A stretch of DNA of 64,000 nt from Chryseobacterium carnipullorum. GTDB taxonomy: Bacteria > Bacteroidota > Bacteroidia > Flavobacteriales > Weeksellaceae. The stretch's first letter is position 1. Every line of letters starts with the position of its first letter. The translations under genes were made by a program, and so were the position numbers. The notes beneath the pieces were generated by a model. The model searched no databases and was not told the origin of the DNA. It saw only the letters and a program-made list of their open reading frames with translations. The stretch covers positions 62,001-126,000 of the forward strand of contig NZ_FRCD01000009.1 of the NCBI RefSeq assembly GCF_900142785.1, written 5' to 3'. Below are positions 8,231 to 18,888 of the stretch, piece by piece.

Positions 8231-9574
8231 TCACTTGAGACTTTCCTCATGCTGGGAAAGATCGAGCCCCATAGACTCTGCTTCTTCAGAAACTCTGAGG
8301 GTAATAATAGAATCTGTAATCTTATACAAAAGCAGGGAACCAAAGAATGTGAAAACCGAAACAAGAGCCAGAGCAATCATATGATGAGCAAAAACTTCAA
8401 TTCCTCCATGAAGAAGACTGGCATTTTCACCGTGGGCAAATACAGCCGTGAGGATCATTCCCATAATCCCACCTACTCCGTGACAGGCAAATACATCCAG
8501 CGTATCATCTATTTTTTTCAGCGCTTTCCAGTTCATCATGAGATTAGAAACGATCGCCGCTGCAAATCCTATAAAAAGACTTTCCGGAATGCTGACAAAG
8601 CCACAACCGGGAGTAATTGCTACCAGCCCTACAACCGCTCCGATACACGCCCCCAATGCAGAAACACTTCTCCCGTTGATCCGGTCAAAAAAGATCCAGG
8701 TCATCATGGCGGAAGCTGATGCAATCGTAGTGGTTCCAAAAGCCATAGCTGCCGATGCATTCGCGCTGAGTGCTGATCCGGCATTAAACCCAAACCATCC
8801 GAACCAGAGCATTCCGGTTCCTAAAAGGACATAAGGAATATTGGAAGGTTCATGGTGAGGATTTTTTCTGTTCCCTAAAACCATCGCACCAGCCAAGGCT
8901 GCAAAACCGGCACTCATGTGGACCACAGTTCCACCCGCAAAATCTTTTATGCCAAAATATTTATTTAAAAGTCCGTCCGGATGCCATACCATATGACAAA
9001 GTGGTGTATAAATGAAAATGCTGAAAAGCACCATAAACAAAAGATAAGAGATAAAACGTACGCGTTCTGCAAAAGAACCGGTAATCAACGCAGGTGTTAT
9101 AACGGCAAATTTCATCTGAAAAAGGGCAAAAAGAACAAACGGAATCGTAGAAGCCATTGCTTTGTGAGGCAGCACTCCCACCCTGCTGAAAAATGGATAA
9201 CTTAAAGGGTTTCCGATGATTCCGTAATGAACCCCATCCACTTCAAAACCTAAAGAATCCCCGAAAGATAAAGAAAACCCTACAACGACCCACAAAATTG
9301 AAATAACACCCAGGGCAATAAAGCTTTGGAGCATCGTGGAAATCACATTTTTTTTCCCTACCATGCCGCCGTAAAAGAAGGACAGTCCCGGGGTCATCAG
9401 AAGGACAAGACCTGCTGCTGCCAGAATCCATGCGACATCTGCGCCTACGATTTTATCTTCACTGAGGAACTCTCCCGTATTGGGGAAATCAACGATCGGG
9501 CTCCAGAATAATCCTCCGAACGCCACAAGGGTAATGACTGAGAAGGAAACGATCCATTTTAAACCAATTTTCAT
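8231..9574 (-). CDS. amt: Ammonium transporter
   Basis: A 447-residue channel protein with a signal-like first helix and about eleven membrane segments. Family hallmarks include DVAWILAAAGLVLLMTPGLSFFYGGMV near the N-terminus, the twin-His pore (HMSAGFAALAGAMVLG and DVFACHGVGGIMGMI) and FNAGSALSANASAAMAFGTT. It moves ammonium/ammonia into the cell. ATG 9574 (MKIGLKW) is taken as start; the in-frame TTG at 9598 overlaps a TAATTTTG -7-like element (9596-9603, minus strand). No glnK/P-II gene is adjacent, unlike in many bacteria. Confidence 0.92.
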   Translation of the reverse strand: MKIGLKWIVSFSVITLVAFGGLFWSPIVDFPNTGEFLSEDKIVGADVAWILAAAGLVLLMTPGLSFFYGGMVGKKNVISTMLQSFIALGVISILWVVVGFSLSFGDSLGFEVDGVHYGIIGNPLSYPFFSRVGVLPHKAMASTIPFVLFALFQMKFAVITPALITGSFAERVRFISYLLFMVLFSIFIYTPLCHMVWHPDGLLNKYFGIKDFAGGTVVHMSAGFAALAGAMVLGNRKNPHHEPSNIPYVLLGTGMLWFGWFGFNAGSALSANASAAMAFGTTTIASASAMMTWIFFDRINGRSVSALGACIGAVVGLVAITPGCGFVSIPESLFIGFAAAIVSNLMMNWKALKKIDDTLDVFACHGVGGIMGMILTAVFAHGENASLLHGGIEVFAHHMIALALVSVFTFFGSLLLYKITDSIITLRVSEEAESMGLDLSQHEESLK

Positions 9575-9681
9575 ACAATTTATATTTAACCCTATCAAAA
9601 TTAAATATAAATTTTATAAAAACACATGTTTTCAAATTTAAACCCCTAAAAAAAATACACTAAATCGTAAATTTTATCATT

Positions 9682-10323
9682 TCAAACAAAAACCTCCTTC
9701 AATATTTTGGATACTTCCTTGTGTTTTGTGGCCGGAAAAAGATGCGTTCCTCCTTTGATGACATAATCCGGTTTTGAATATTTAATAGGAAATACAATAT
9801 CTTTATCTCCTAAAATCTGGATAACCCCCGGAATTTCCTCAAATTTCCATTCTGAGACCTTTTCCACAGACCACTTCAGATAGTAGGGATCCCGAACCTG
9901 AAAGTATTGAAGAATTTTTGGATTCTTCGGATCAAACAACTTTCTCACTACAGAATAAACATTCGCCGCTTTGTCATTGAACATCCCTGTAGGAAGTATT
10001 CTCGGAATTTTTGTAATCTCCCCTGTCCTGATCAATTTAGATTTTTCTTTATCTGACCTGATGCTTCCCATGATAACCACTTTTTGGGCAGGTTTAAGTT
10101 TATTGATCTCCTGAACCATAATCCCACCAAAAGAATAACCCAGCAGGCAAAACGGCTCTGAATCATCTACTTTCTCCGCCATTCTTTCAACATAGGAATA
10201 AAAGGGCTCATTTTTGTGGGGAATAAGCCAGTCTATAAAAATCAATTCACAGTTCTCGGGAAATTCCAGTCTTTCCAATACTTTAAAGTCTGCTCCGAGG
10301 CCACTTACTACATAAATTTTCAT
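9682..10323 (-). CDS. Alpha/beta-fold hydrolase (213 aa)
   Basis: A compact alpha/beta hydrolase: an oxyanion-side strand MKIYVVSGLGADFKVL, the nucleophile elbow GYSFGG (about residues 83-88) with Ser as nucleophile, an acid candidate in ILGDKDIVFP (about 172-181) and a His near the end (KGGTHLFPATKH). No signal peptide, so cytosolic. The substrate cannot be deduced. Ends about 110 bases from the amt start region; no partner gene. Confidence 0.8.
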   Translation of the reverse strand: MKIYVVSGLGADFKVLERLEFPENCELIFIDWLIPHKNEPFYSYVERMAEKVDDSEPFCLLGYSFGGIMVQEINKLKPAQKVVIMGSIRSDKEKSKLIRTGEITKIPRILPTGMFNDKAANVYSVVRKLFDPKNPKILQYFQVRDPYYLKWSVEKVSEWKFEEIPGVIQILGDKDIVFPIKYSKPDYVIKGGTHLFPATKHKEVSKILKEVFV

Positions 10324-10659
10324 AGGACTAATTTAGGAAAAACGAAGGAAAAGAAACAGATTAAATTTGACATGTACCGCATTTTTAATTTTTAAGAATA
10401 CGGGACGTTTTAGAATATAAAGAGAGATTTTGCTTTAACTGTATGCTTTTGTAACGCAAAGTTTTTGCCTTAGTCTTTATAACAAGGAAAGCAAAGAACT
10501 GCCGCTGCACCAATAACTGAGTTATCGAATCATGTGATTGCTCAAGTTGTTTAACCTATTATCTATTTCTTCCAGCAGCCCGTTTTATCAATCCATTAAA
10601 GGCATAAAAAATGGGCAGTTTATAAAAACTGCCCATCGTATTTTGATAGTATATCTTAC
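10324..10659. other. Non-coding spacer
   Basis: About 335 bases with no credible gene. Only the terminator at 10611-10636 is recognised in it. Confidence 0.6.
10611..10636 (-). terminator. Terminator of the first YceI gene
   Basis: ATGGGCAGTTT and AAACTGCCCAT form a perfect 11-bp stem with a short loop just beyond the stop codon, followed on the minus strand by a T-rich run. Confidence 0.75.
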
Positions 10660-11289
10660 CTATTTCTTTTTCTTCACAGGAACCCTGTTATCATTATCCA
10701 GTTTTTCTGTAGAAACTTTGAATTGGAAATCCATTTCATCCTTGATGAAGTAATCTTTCAGCGAAGACTGGTAGAATACTTTAAAGTCTCTTCTGTTTAA
10801 TGAGAATTTAGCAGATTCAATCACCACTGTAAACTGAGTTACATAAGCATTCGCCGGGAAGGTGATCGTTTTTCTTACTCCTTTGATGGTAATATCACCA
10901 TATATCGTTGAATTGTACTCACTGTTTGCTAAAGGAATTATTTTAGTCAGGTGGAATTTCGCGATCGGAAATTTTTTAACTTCAAAGAAATTGGTGCTTT
11001 TCAATTCGTTGGTAAGCTTGATTTGATCTTCTTCGGAAATATCTCCCGCCATCATGCTTCTCATATCTATAATAAACTCTCCGTCTACCAGAACTGTTTT
11101 ATCGAAATTGAATTTTCCGCTTTTCAGCTTTACCGTCCCTGAATGCGAAGAAGCCTCAGTTTTAACGACTTTATATCCCCACCACCTGATCTCTGATGAA
11201 GTCACTTTTGAAACCTTATCAAATTTCCTCTGTGCAGAAACAAATGATATGCTCGCGCACACCATAGCAAACAATAGTAATCTTTTCAT
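10660..11289 (-). CDS. YceI-family protein, secreted (209 aa)
   Basis: A signal peptide (MKRLLLFAMVCASISFVSAQ) precedes a lipocalin-like YceI barrel (SSEIRWWGYKVVKTEASSHSGTVKLKSGKFNF, then GDITIKGVRKTITFPANAYV). YceI proteins bind isoprenoid or similar lipids in the periplasm; the ligand here is unknown. The C-terminus ends in a basic tail (VPVKKKK). A paralogue with the same domain order lies directly upstream, but a terminator between them indicates separate transcription. Confidence 0.88.
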   Translation of the reverse strand: MKRLLLFAMVCASISFVSAQRKFDKVSKVTSSEIRWWGYKVVKTEASSHSGTVKLKSGKFNFDKTVLVDGEFIIDMRSMMAGDISEEDQIKLTNELKSTNFFEVKKFPIAKFHLTKIIPLANSEYNSTIYGDITIKGVRKTITFPANAYVTQFTVVIESAKFSLNRRDFKVFYQSSLKDYFIKDEMDFQFKVSTEKLDNDNRVPVKKKK

Positions 11290-11321
11290 TCTTTTTTATT
11301 TACAATTCAACAAAAATAAAA

Positions 11322-11346
11322 AAAAGTGTAGAACTTCTACACTTTT
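11322..11346 (-). terminator. Terminator between the two YceI genes
   Basis: AAAAGTGTAGAA and TTCTACACTTTT form a near-perfect 12-bp stem; on the minus strand it is followed by a long T run, ending the upstream YceI transcript before the second gene. Confidence 0.75.
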
Positions 11347-11367
11347 AACAATCTTTTTTTGATTAAA

Positions 11368-11934
11368 TTATTTAGCAGTCACCTTTACAATCATTTCGAT
11401 GTCATCTTTCACAAAAACATCTTGCATTGTAGATTTGTAAGCAACGTCGAATTTCTGTCTGTCGAAAGCGAATTTATCAGAAACCAGACTTACCACTCCT
11501 TTGCTGTAAGCAATCTTTGCTGGGAAAGTGATTGGGCTTGTTTTTCCTTTCACGGTAAGGTTTCCTGTTACTAAAGAGTTGTAAATCTTATCGCTGTTTT
11601 TCTTTACAGAAGTGATTTTGAAAGAAGCAGTAGGGAATTTTTCAACTTCGAAGAAGTCACCGTTCTTAAGGTGTCCGTTCAATTTCTGCTGATATTCTCC
11701 TGAAAGATCAGTTGCGTTGATAGAAGTCATATCCAATACAAAGCTTCCTCCTACAAGATTATTTCCTTTCATGATCATATCTCCGGACTTTACTTTTACC
11801 GTCCCGTCATGAGAGCTTGCCTCAGATTTAGCTACTTTGTATCCCCACCAGTGAACATCAGACGCTACTACTTTTTTTGACTGTCCGAATGCCAAACCGC
11901 TGGCAACAACTGCTAATAAGAATATTTTTTTCAT
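11368..11934 (-). CDS. YceI-family protein, secreted (188 aa)
   Basis: Paralogue of the neighbouring YceI gene: signal peptide MKKIFLLAVVASGLAFGQ, then the same core (ASDVHWWGYKVAKSEASSHDGTVKVKSGDM and GNLTVKGKTSPITFPAKI). The HWWGYKV...EASSH...GTVK block is shared with the 209-residue copy, pointing to a tandem duplication. Likely a periplasmic lipid-binding protein. Confidence 0.88.
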   Translation of the reverse strand: MKKIFLLAVVASGLAFGQSKKVVASDVHWWGYKVAKSEASSHDGTVKVKSGDMIMKGNNLVGGSFVLDMTSINATDLSGEYQQKLNGHLKNGDFFEVEKFPTASFKITSVKKNSDKIYNSLVTGNLTVKGKTSPITFPAKIAYSKGVVSLVSDKFAFDRQKFDVAYKSTMQDVFVKDDIEMIVKVTAK

Positions 11935-12049
11935 TTGAATAAAGTTATTTACTTGTTTAATGCTGCAAATGTAGCCAACTTATCCGATAGATTTCATTGA
12001 TGTATATCAATAAAAGTAATTATTTTTATGAATAATATCATCCCATAAA

Positions 12050-12074
12050 AAAACTCCGAAAGTTTCGGAGTTTT
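12050..12074 (-). terminator. Terminator of glucokinase
   Basis: AAAACTCCGAA and TTTCGGAGTTTT form a strong stem just past the glk stop, followed by a T run on the minus strand. Confidence 0.8.
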
Positions 12075-12079
12075 GTATT

Positions 12080-13129
12080 TTAATTTTGATAATAAGCGGT
12101 GTACAATGCGGCGCCTTTCAATGCGGTATGGTTTTGTTTAACCAGATAGATCGGCGTGCTTTTCAACAGCTCTTCCATCTTGTCACTTATTTTAAACTTA
12201 TCATAAAATTTTCCCTTGTCTATATATTCTCTGATGGTCTGTGGAATATCTCCGGAAATCAATAATCCTCCGGTCGCTTTAAGCTTCAGCACAAGGTTGT
12301 TCGCCTCTCTTGCCATGAATTCTATAAAGGTATCTAAGGCAATTTTACAGATGAGTACGTCTTCCTCTACGGCAGCTTTGTAAATCTCCTGAACGAAATT
12401 CCCTCCAGAAATACGTTCTGCCAGCCATTCCGGCTCAGGATGTCTTTTTACGTCTCTTAAGAATCTGTAGATATTGAAAAGACCTGTTTTAGACAGTACG
12501 TTCTCCCAGCTTACAATACCATAGATATTGTTCAGGAACTGATAAAATTCAACTTCTACATTCGTTCTAGGAGAGAATTCTGAATGTCCACCTTCTGTGG
12601 CGAAAGGTCTCAGGTATTTCCCGTCGAAGAAATATCCTGCTTCCCCCAGTCCGTTTCCGGGAGCAAGGATGGCTACATTTCCTTTTTCAAGATGACCACT
12701 GGTATAGATCGGATCCAAATCATTATCTTCCAGAAGTCCCATTCCATAGGCAGAAGCTTCAAGGTCATTCAGCATATCCGCTTTCTCAAACCCGAAATCT
12801 CTGGTATATTCTTCAATATTTAAGTCCCAACCTAGCCTTGCAGGACTGCTTTTCCCATCAATTACTGGTCCGGGAACAGCTAATGAAAGACGTTTTACAT
12901 TCTCCAGCTGATTATCCTGAATGAATTTTCTTAATATATCAGAAAATGACGCATAGTCTTTCGTACTATAGTCATTCTGAATTTTTATCTCAAGACCTCC
13001 GTTACCGGAAACAAAATAGCCTAAGATGGTTATATCTTCACGGAGACTTGCTCCAATGATTGTCACATGATCATTATTACTGTTCTCTACTCCTGGTAAA
13101 TAAAGCGGAAATTTTGGATTCAAAATCAT
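12080..13129 (-). CDS. glk: Glucokinase, Glk family
   Basis: About 349 residues. Visible Glk elements are LAVPGPVIDGKSSPARLGWDLN, the catalytic-Asp segment MLNDLEASAYGMG, NGLGEAGYF and the sugar-binding EGGHSEFSP (the EGGH motif), plus GGLLISGDIPQ near the C-terminus. It should phosphorylate glucose with ATP. The N-terminal phosphate-1 loop, usually DxGGT, reads IIGASLRED here, a notable departure. Start MILNPKFPLYLPG (13129) is preferred: the longer frame begins at 13198, inside the loop of the terminator of the upstream gene. Confidence 0.8.
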   Translation of the reverse strand: MILNPKFPLYLPGVENSNNDHVTIIGASLREDITILGYFVSGNGGLEIKIQNDYSTKDYASFSDILRKFIQDNQLENVKRLSLAVPGPVIDGKSSPARLGWDLNIEEYTRDFGFEKADMLNDLEASAYGMGLLEDNDLDPIYTSGHLEKGNVAILAPGNGLGEAGYFFDGKYLRPFATEGGHSEFSPRTNVEVEFYQFLNNIYGIVSWENVLSKTGLFNIYRFLRDVKRHPEPEWLAERISGGNFVQEIYKAAVEEDVLICKIALDTFIEFMAREANNLVLKLKATGGLLISGDIPQTIREYIDKGKFYDKFKISDKMEELLKSTPIYLVKQNHTALKGAALYTAYYQN

Positions 13130-13185
13130 AACCTCAAATTTTATCAAATATAATAATAGTTTTCGTAAATCCTGTAGGGAAGCAA

Positions 13186-13215
13186 AAAACCTTTTCATTT
13201 TAATAAAAAGGTTTT
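13186..13215 (-). terminator. Terminator of the outer-membrane protein gene
   Basis: AAAACCTTTT and AAAAGGTTTT form the stem; on the minus strand it ends in TTTT. The upstream in-frame ATG of glk lies in its loop, arguing against that start. Confidence 0.65.
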
Positions 13216-13244
13216 GGCTAATAATTGTTTATATATAAATCTAA

Positions 13245-13808
13245 CTACTTTCCTAATGGAATATTGTATCCGAAACCAAGTCCGATATTCCCCACATTAT
13301 AGTCCTGTCCAGCGATATCGCCTTTATCTCCTACAAAAACTTTTTGGTATTGTACGAAGAAATTCCAGTCTCTGTTGTGGTATCCGATCTCTGGTTTGAT
13401 GTAGAAACCTCCGTCTGGTCTGTCGGCAGAACTGTTGGAAGCTACTTTTTTATCCCCTACAAGGAAACCGTATCCTAAGTCTGTTCCAAAGTAGAAACCA
13501 GTCTGTTTAGGATAAATTCTGATTAAAGCTCCTACAGGAACTACCCCTACGTCATTGTTATCATAACCGTTGTTACTTTTTCCAAAATAATGAGTATATC
13601 CTGTTGCAATACCTAATCCAAATCCTGGAGTGATCAAATTCTGATATGATACATCCACTCCTGCAGCTGCAGAAAGATTATCTGAAGGAACTGCTAAACC
13701 AACATTTGCACCTACCTTGATCATATTGTTCATCTTTGAGCTTTGTGCACTTGCGACACCTGCTGTTAAGATTCCAGCCATTAATATTGTTTGCTTTAAC
13801 ATTTTCAT
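13245..13808 (-). CDS. Outer-membrane beta-barrel protein (187 aa)
   Basis: Signal peptide MKMLKQTILMAGILTAGVASAQ, then alternating short strands with Gly/aromatic pairs (IKVGANVGLAVPSDNL, GFGLGIATGYTHYFG, FYFGTDLGYGFLVG, GFYIKPEIGYHNRDWNFFVQYQ) and a closing strand IGLGFGYNIPLGK. This is the pattern of small Bacteroidota OMP_b-brl proteins; the role is unknown. The frame extends 36 codons upstream, but the signal peptide fixes the start at 13808. Confidence 0.8.
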   Translation of the reverse strand: MKMLKQTILMAGILTAGVASAQSSKMNNMIKVGANVGLAVPSDNLSAAAGVDVSYQNLITPGFGLGIATGYTHYFGKSNNGYDNNDVGVVPVGALIRIYPKQTGFYFGTDLGYGFLVGDKKVASNSSADRPDGGFYIKPEIGYHNRDWNFFVQYQKVFVGDKGDIAGQDYNVGNIGLGFGYNIPLGK

Positions 13809-14046
13809 AACTCTAATTTTAAATTTTACTAATCCAATAAGATGTAAAAATCGTGCCAAGGGAAGTTTAGCGTTGGATTTTAACACCAAAACCAAATACA
13901 AAACAATGATTATCAATATGTTAATTTATATTAAAATTAAATGATTGTTTAAGTTAAATCTTAAAATTCATACGATTGCGAATTCTTAACCGTTATCATT
14001 TTAACCTTTATCTCTCTTTATCATCAAAAAATTAAATTCTCTTAAC

Positions 14047-15426
14047 ATGGCCGACTCACTTTTACACAATAAACATCTTCTTTGGCGTGCCGGTTTCGGA
14101 GCTGGAATCAACCAGATCGGGAATCTGAAAAATATCAGCTTAAAAACGCTTGCTAATGAATTATTTAAAGAACAAAAATATACAGAAATCAACTATGACA
14201 CGCCTGATACTGTAATTTCAGATGATATGATGGACAGCAGAACTCCGGCTGATAAGAAAAAGGAAATGCAGCGGATCATCAGGGAACAAAGCAATGAACT
14301 GAACCTGAATTTTCTGAATCAGATGGTGAACAGCAAGGATCAGCTGAGAGAGAAGATGGCTTTTTTCTGGCACGGACATTTTGCATCGAGGGTCAACAAT
14401 TCAAAATTCAGTAAACAGCTTTTGAATACGATCAGAAAGAATGCGCTGGGTAATTTTAAAGAACTCCTTTTCGAAGTGAGCCAGTCACCTGCCATGCTGA
14501 ATTTCCTCAATAATCAGCAGAACAAAAAAGATCATCCGAATGAAAACTTTGCCCGCGAAGTCATGGAACTGTTTACGATGGGAAGGGGAAATTATACGGA
14601 AAAAGACATCAGAGAAGGAGCCAGAGCATTTACGGGCTGGGGATATGATAAAGAGGGTAATTTTAAAGAGCGAAAAAACCTTCACGATGACGGAACCAAA
14701 ACATTTCTGGGAAAAACGGGAAACTTCACCGGAACCGATATTTTAAATATCATCCTTGAACAAAAAGCGACTGCTGACTTTATTACGACTAAAATATATA
14801 AGTTTTTCGTGAATGAAAAGGTAGATGAGAATATTGTAAACCAATTGAGTACGAATTTCCATCAATCAGGATATGACATCAGAAAACTCATGTCTGATAT
14901 ATTTTCGAGTTCCTGGTTTTATGATAAAAAAAATATTGGAAACAGAATAAAATCTCCGATAGAACTAATGGCTGGAATGATGCGGATGCTCCCAATGAAC
15001 ATTCAAAACCCGGAAAACCTCATCGTTTATCAGAAACTGCTTGGCCAGATGCTTCTCTATCCGCCGAACGTTGCCGGATGGCCCAACGGAAAATCATGGA
15101 TAGACAGTTCTACCCTGATGGTCAGACTTCAGATTCCGCAAATATGGTCCGGATTGCGCCCTTTGGAATACAGTCCGCGACAGGATGATGATATCGACAT
15201 GGGCATGAAATCGCGTGAAACAGCCATGAACAAATCGTTTAAAAACCCTAATATTACGATTGACTGGGCTAGGCTGGAAAAGGTTTTTGCCGATAAAAAC
15301 TGTGAAGAATACCTTATTCAGAATACCAAAACTCTCGATATGGATTCTGTGAAGAATTTTTCGGATAAGAGTATTAAAATGAATATTATCAATCTGATGT
15401 CTACGCCGGAATATCAGTTGTGTTAG
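14047..15426 (+). CDS. DUF1800 domain protein (459 aa)
   Basis: Opens with LLHNKHLLWRAGFGAGINQI and contains MAFFWHGHFAS (about residues 107-117), HPNENFAREVMELFTMGRGNYTEKDIREGARAFTGWGYD (about 162-200) and YPPNVAGWPNGKSWIDSS (about 337-354), all typical of DUF1800. Function is unproven; family members are secreted or envelope proteins that travel with DUF1501 proteins, as here (108 bases apart). No classical signal peptide is visible from this start. Confidence 0.88.
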   Translation: MADSLLHNKHLLWRAGFGAGINQIGNLKNISLKTLANELFKEQKYTEINYDTPDTVISDDMMDSRTPADKKKEMQRIIREQSNELNLNFLNQMVNSKDQLREKMAFFWHGHFASRVNNSKFSKQLLNTIRKNALGNFKELLFEVSQSPAMLNFLNNQQNKKDHPNENFAREVMELFTMGRGNYTEKDIREGARAFTGWGYDKEGNFKERKNLHDDGTKTFLGKTGNFTGTDILNIILEQKATADFITTKIYKFFVNEKVDENIVNQLSTNFHQSGYDIRKLMSDIFSSSWFYDKKNIGNRIKSPIELMAGMMRMLPMNIQNPENLIVYQKLLGQMLLYPPNVAGWPNGKSWIDSSTLMVRLQIPQIWSGLRPLEYSPRQDDDIDMGMKSRETAMNKSFKNPNITIDWARLEKVFADKNCEEYLIQNTKTLDMDSVKNFSDKSIKMNIINLMSTPEYQLC

Positions 15427-15533
15427 ATAGCAGATCAGTGAATAAAAAACATCCACCATTAAAAAAACGCAGTCAAGCCCTGCCACCTGTCACCTGCAAG
15501 CTGCCACCTTTAATTTAACCTAAAAACAAAATT

Positions 15534-16718
15534 ATGCTAATCAAAAGAAGAGATTTCCTCAAAATAAGTTCATTAGCTACTGCATCGCTGATGATGCCCA
15601 ATTTTCTGAAAGCCATGACATTGAATGACGCTCTTGAGCCGAATCAGAAAATCCTTGTTGTGCTTCAGTTTACGGGTGGAAATGATGGTTTGAATACGAT
15701 TATTCCGTCAAAAAATGACATTTACTTTAAAGAAAGAAACCATATTGCCATTAAAGATTCTTTACCATTGAATGACGAAACGGGAATCAATCCGGCGTTG
15801 TATTATTTTAAGGAACTATACGACAATGGTGAACTTTCTGTCATGAATAATGTAGGGTATCCCAATCCGGATAAATCTCATTTCAGAAGTATGGACATCT
15901 GGCATTCTGCCAGTAAAAGTGACGAATTTCTGGAAACAGGATGGCTGGGACGTTTTCTGGATGAAGAATGCTACCGATGTGAACATCCCACCCAGGCACT
16001 GGAAGTAGATGATATGCTGAGTCTGGCACTGAAGGGAGAAAACAATAAGGCCTTTGCATTTAAAGATCCCAAAAGGCTTTATCAGACCAGTCAGGAGAAG
16101 TATTTCAAATCTTTATATGATCACCATCACGATGATGAAACGGTTTCTTATTTATACCAGACGCTGGGCTCCACCATCAATAATGCAGAGTATATTTTTG
16201 AAAAAAGCAAGTTAAAAAAGACGGATCAGACGTATCCCAATTCACAACTGGGAAAGGATTTTAAAACGGTGGCATCCTTAATCAAGTCTGACATCAATAC
16301 TCAGGTTTATTATCTTTCTGTGGGAAGTTTTGATACCCATGTGAACCAGAATGAAAGACAGACCAAGCTGTTCAGCGACATTAATGAAGCGGTAAAGTCA
16401 TTTGTAGCTGATCTGAAAAGCAACGGTATTTTCAATGATGTTCTGCTGATGACTTTTTCAGAGTTCGGGCGTCGGGTCGCTCAGAACGCGAGTAACGGAA
16501 CGGATCACGGGACAGCCAATCAAATGTTTTTTATCAGCGGTGGTCTTAAAAAGAAAGGAATGCTCAACGCGCTTCCGGATCTGCAGAAACTAAATGAAGG
16601 GGATCTGATCTATACCGAAGATTTCAGAAAAGTGTATGCTACGATTCTCAAAAACTGGCTGAAGGCAGATTCTTCCAAAGTATTAGGCTGGAAGAATGGA
16701 ATCTATGATTTTATATGA
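15534..16718 (+). CDS. DUF1501 domain protein, Tat-type signal (394 aa)
   Basis: The N-terminus LIKRRDFLKISSLATASLMMP has an RRxFLK twin-arginine signal, so export of a folded protein is expected. The body has LVVLQFTGGNDGLNTIIP, the sulfatase-like metal-site segment SFDTHVNQNERQ and LMTFSEFGRRVAQNASNGTDHGTANQMFFISGG, hallmark DUF1501 motifs in an alkaline-phosphatase-like fold. Substrate unknown. Transcribed after the DUF1800 partner, presumably in one operon. Confidence 0.88.
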   Translation: MLIKRRDFLKISSLATASLMMPNFLKAMTLNDALEPNQKILVVLQFTGGNDGLNTIIPSKNDIYFKERNHIAIKDSLPLNDETGINPALYYFKELYDNGELSVMNNVGYPNPDKSHFRSMDIWHSASKSDEFLETGWLGRFLDEECYRCEHPTQALEVDDMLSLALKGENNKAFAFKDPKRLYQTSQEKYFKSLYDHHHDDETVSYLYQTLGSTINNAEYIFEKSKLKKTDQTYPNSQLGKDFKTVASLIKSDINTQVYYLSVGSFDTHVNQNERQTKLFSDINEAVKSFVADLKSNGIFNDVLLMTFSEFGRRVAQNASNGTDHGTANQMFFISGGLKKKGMLNALPDLQKLNEGDLIYTEDFRKVYATILKNWLKADSSKVLGWKNGIYDFI

Positions 16719-16865
16719 TCGGATTTAATAAAACTGCCACTCTGATCCTATGAATCAAAATGGCAGTAATTTAAGATGCATCTCTGCTAAATATGGGAAT
16801 TTCTCCCGCAGATTTTACAGATGACGCAGATGTTTGCGTTGTATTTTGTCTTCTTTGATATTACT

Positions 16866-18365
<1,500 letters not shown>

Positions 18366-18388
18366 TCAATTCTTAAAATTAAAAAATT

Positions 18389-18721
18389 ATGTTAGTAGAA
18401 CAACTCAAAAACAATCCTGAAGCCATTCAGTTTAAAGAAGTTATTGCCTATATCGATGAACACTATGATTTTACCCCTACAGAGTTTAAAAATGGTACTA
18501 CGGTAAATGAAGCGGGTCAGAATAACGGTTCATGCAAAGTCTTCAGTTTTGCAAAGCTTCAGGGACTTTCAAAAGAGCAGGTACTTCCCCTTTTCGGAGA
18601 ATTTTACAGAGAAGATGTTCTGCAAAATCCTGAAGGAATGGATCATCAAAACATCAGAAACTTTATGGAATATGGGTGGAAAGGTGTTTCTTTTGAGGGA
18701 GAAGCATTGAAAGAGAAATAG
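18389..18721 (+). CDS. HopJ-type domain protein (110 aa)
   Basis: A small soluble protein with the HopJ signature (FKEVIAYIDEHYDFTPTEFKNG, NNGSCKVFSFAKLQGLS and a C-terminal YGWKGVSFEG). The family is named after a Pseudomonas type III effector but occurs widely in non-pathogens, so an effector role is not implied. It is divergent from rtcB with about 130 bases between the starts. Confidence 0.82.
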   Translation: MLVEQLKNNPEAIQFKEVIAYIDEHYDFTPTEFKNGTTVNEAGQNNGSCKVFSFAKLQGLSKEQVLPLFGEFYREDVLQNPEGMDHQNIRNFMEYGWKGVSFEGEALKEK

Positions 18722-18731
18722 TTTTAGATAA

Positions 18732-18860
18732 GTGAATGGTGAATTTGCTTCGCAAGGGAATCATAAATTATGAAAACGATAAAAAAATTGACGTGCGAAG
18801 CAAAATTCACCATTCACCATTCACCATTCACCATTCACTATTCACTATTCACAATTGACA
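18732..18860. repeat. Inverted repeat plus heptamer array (family B element)
   Basis: GTGAATGGTGAATTTGCTTC... (18732-18754) is repeated inverted at 18794-18817 with one base difference, giving a long stem-loop. The right arm continues into tandem CATTCAC/TATTCAC heptamers up to about 18858. Related sequence occurs at 40690-40740 and as the unit of the 96-bp array at 42294. Confidence 0.75.
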
Positions 18861-18888
18861 TTTCACCCATCCAAAAAACCACACCACC

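Noticed and set aside
8249..8719. Plus-strand 156-aa ORF in amt
   Set aside because: Shadow of the clear amt gene on the minus strand.
10538..10753. Plus-strand ORF over the YceI terminator
   Set aside because: Covers a terminator hairpin and the antisense of a real gene; no start context.
18389..18721. Type III secretion effector (HopJ)
   Set aside because: The family is widespread in non-secreting bacteria and no type III system is present in the window.
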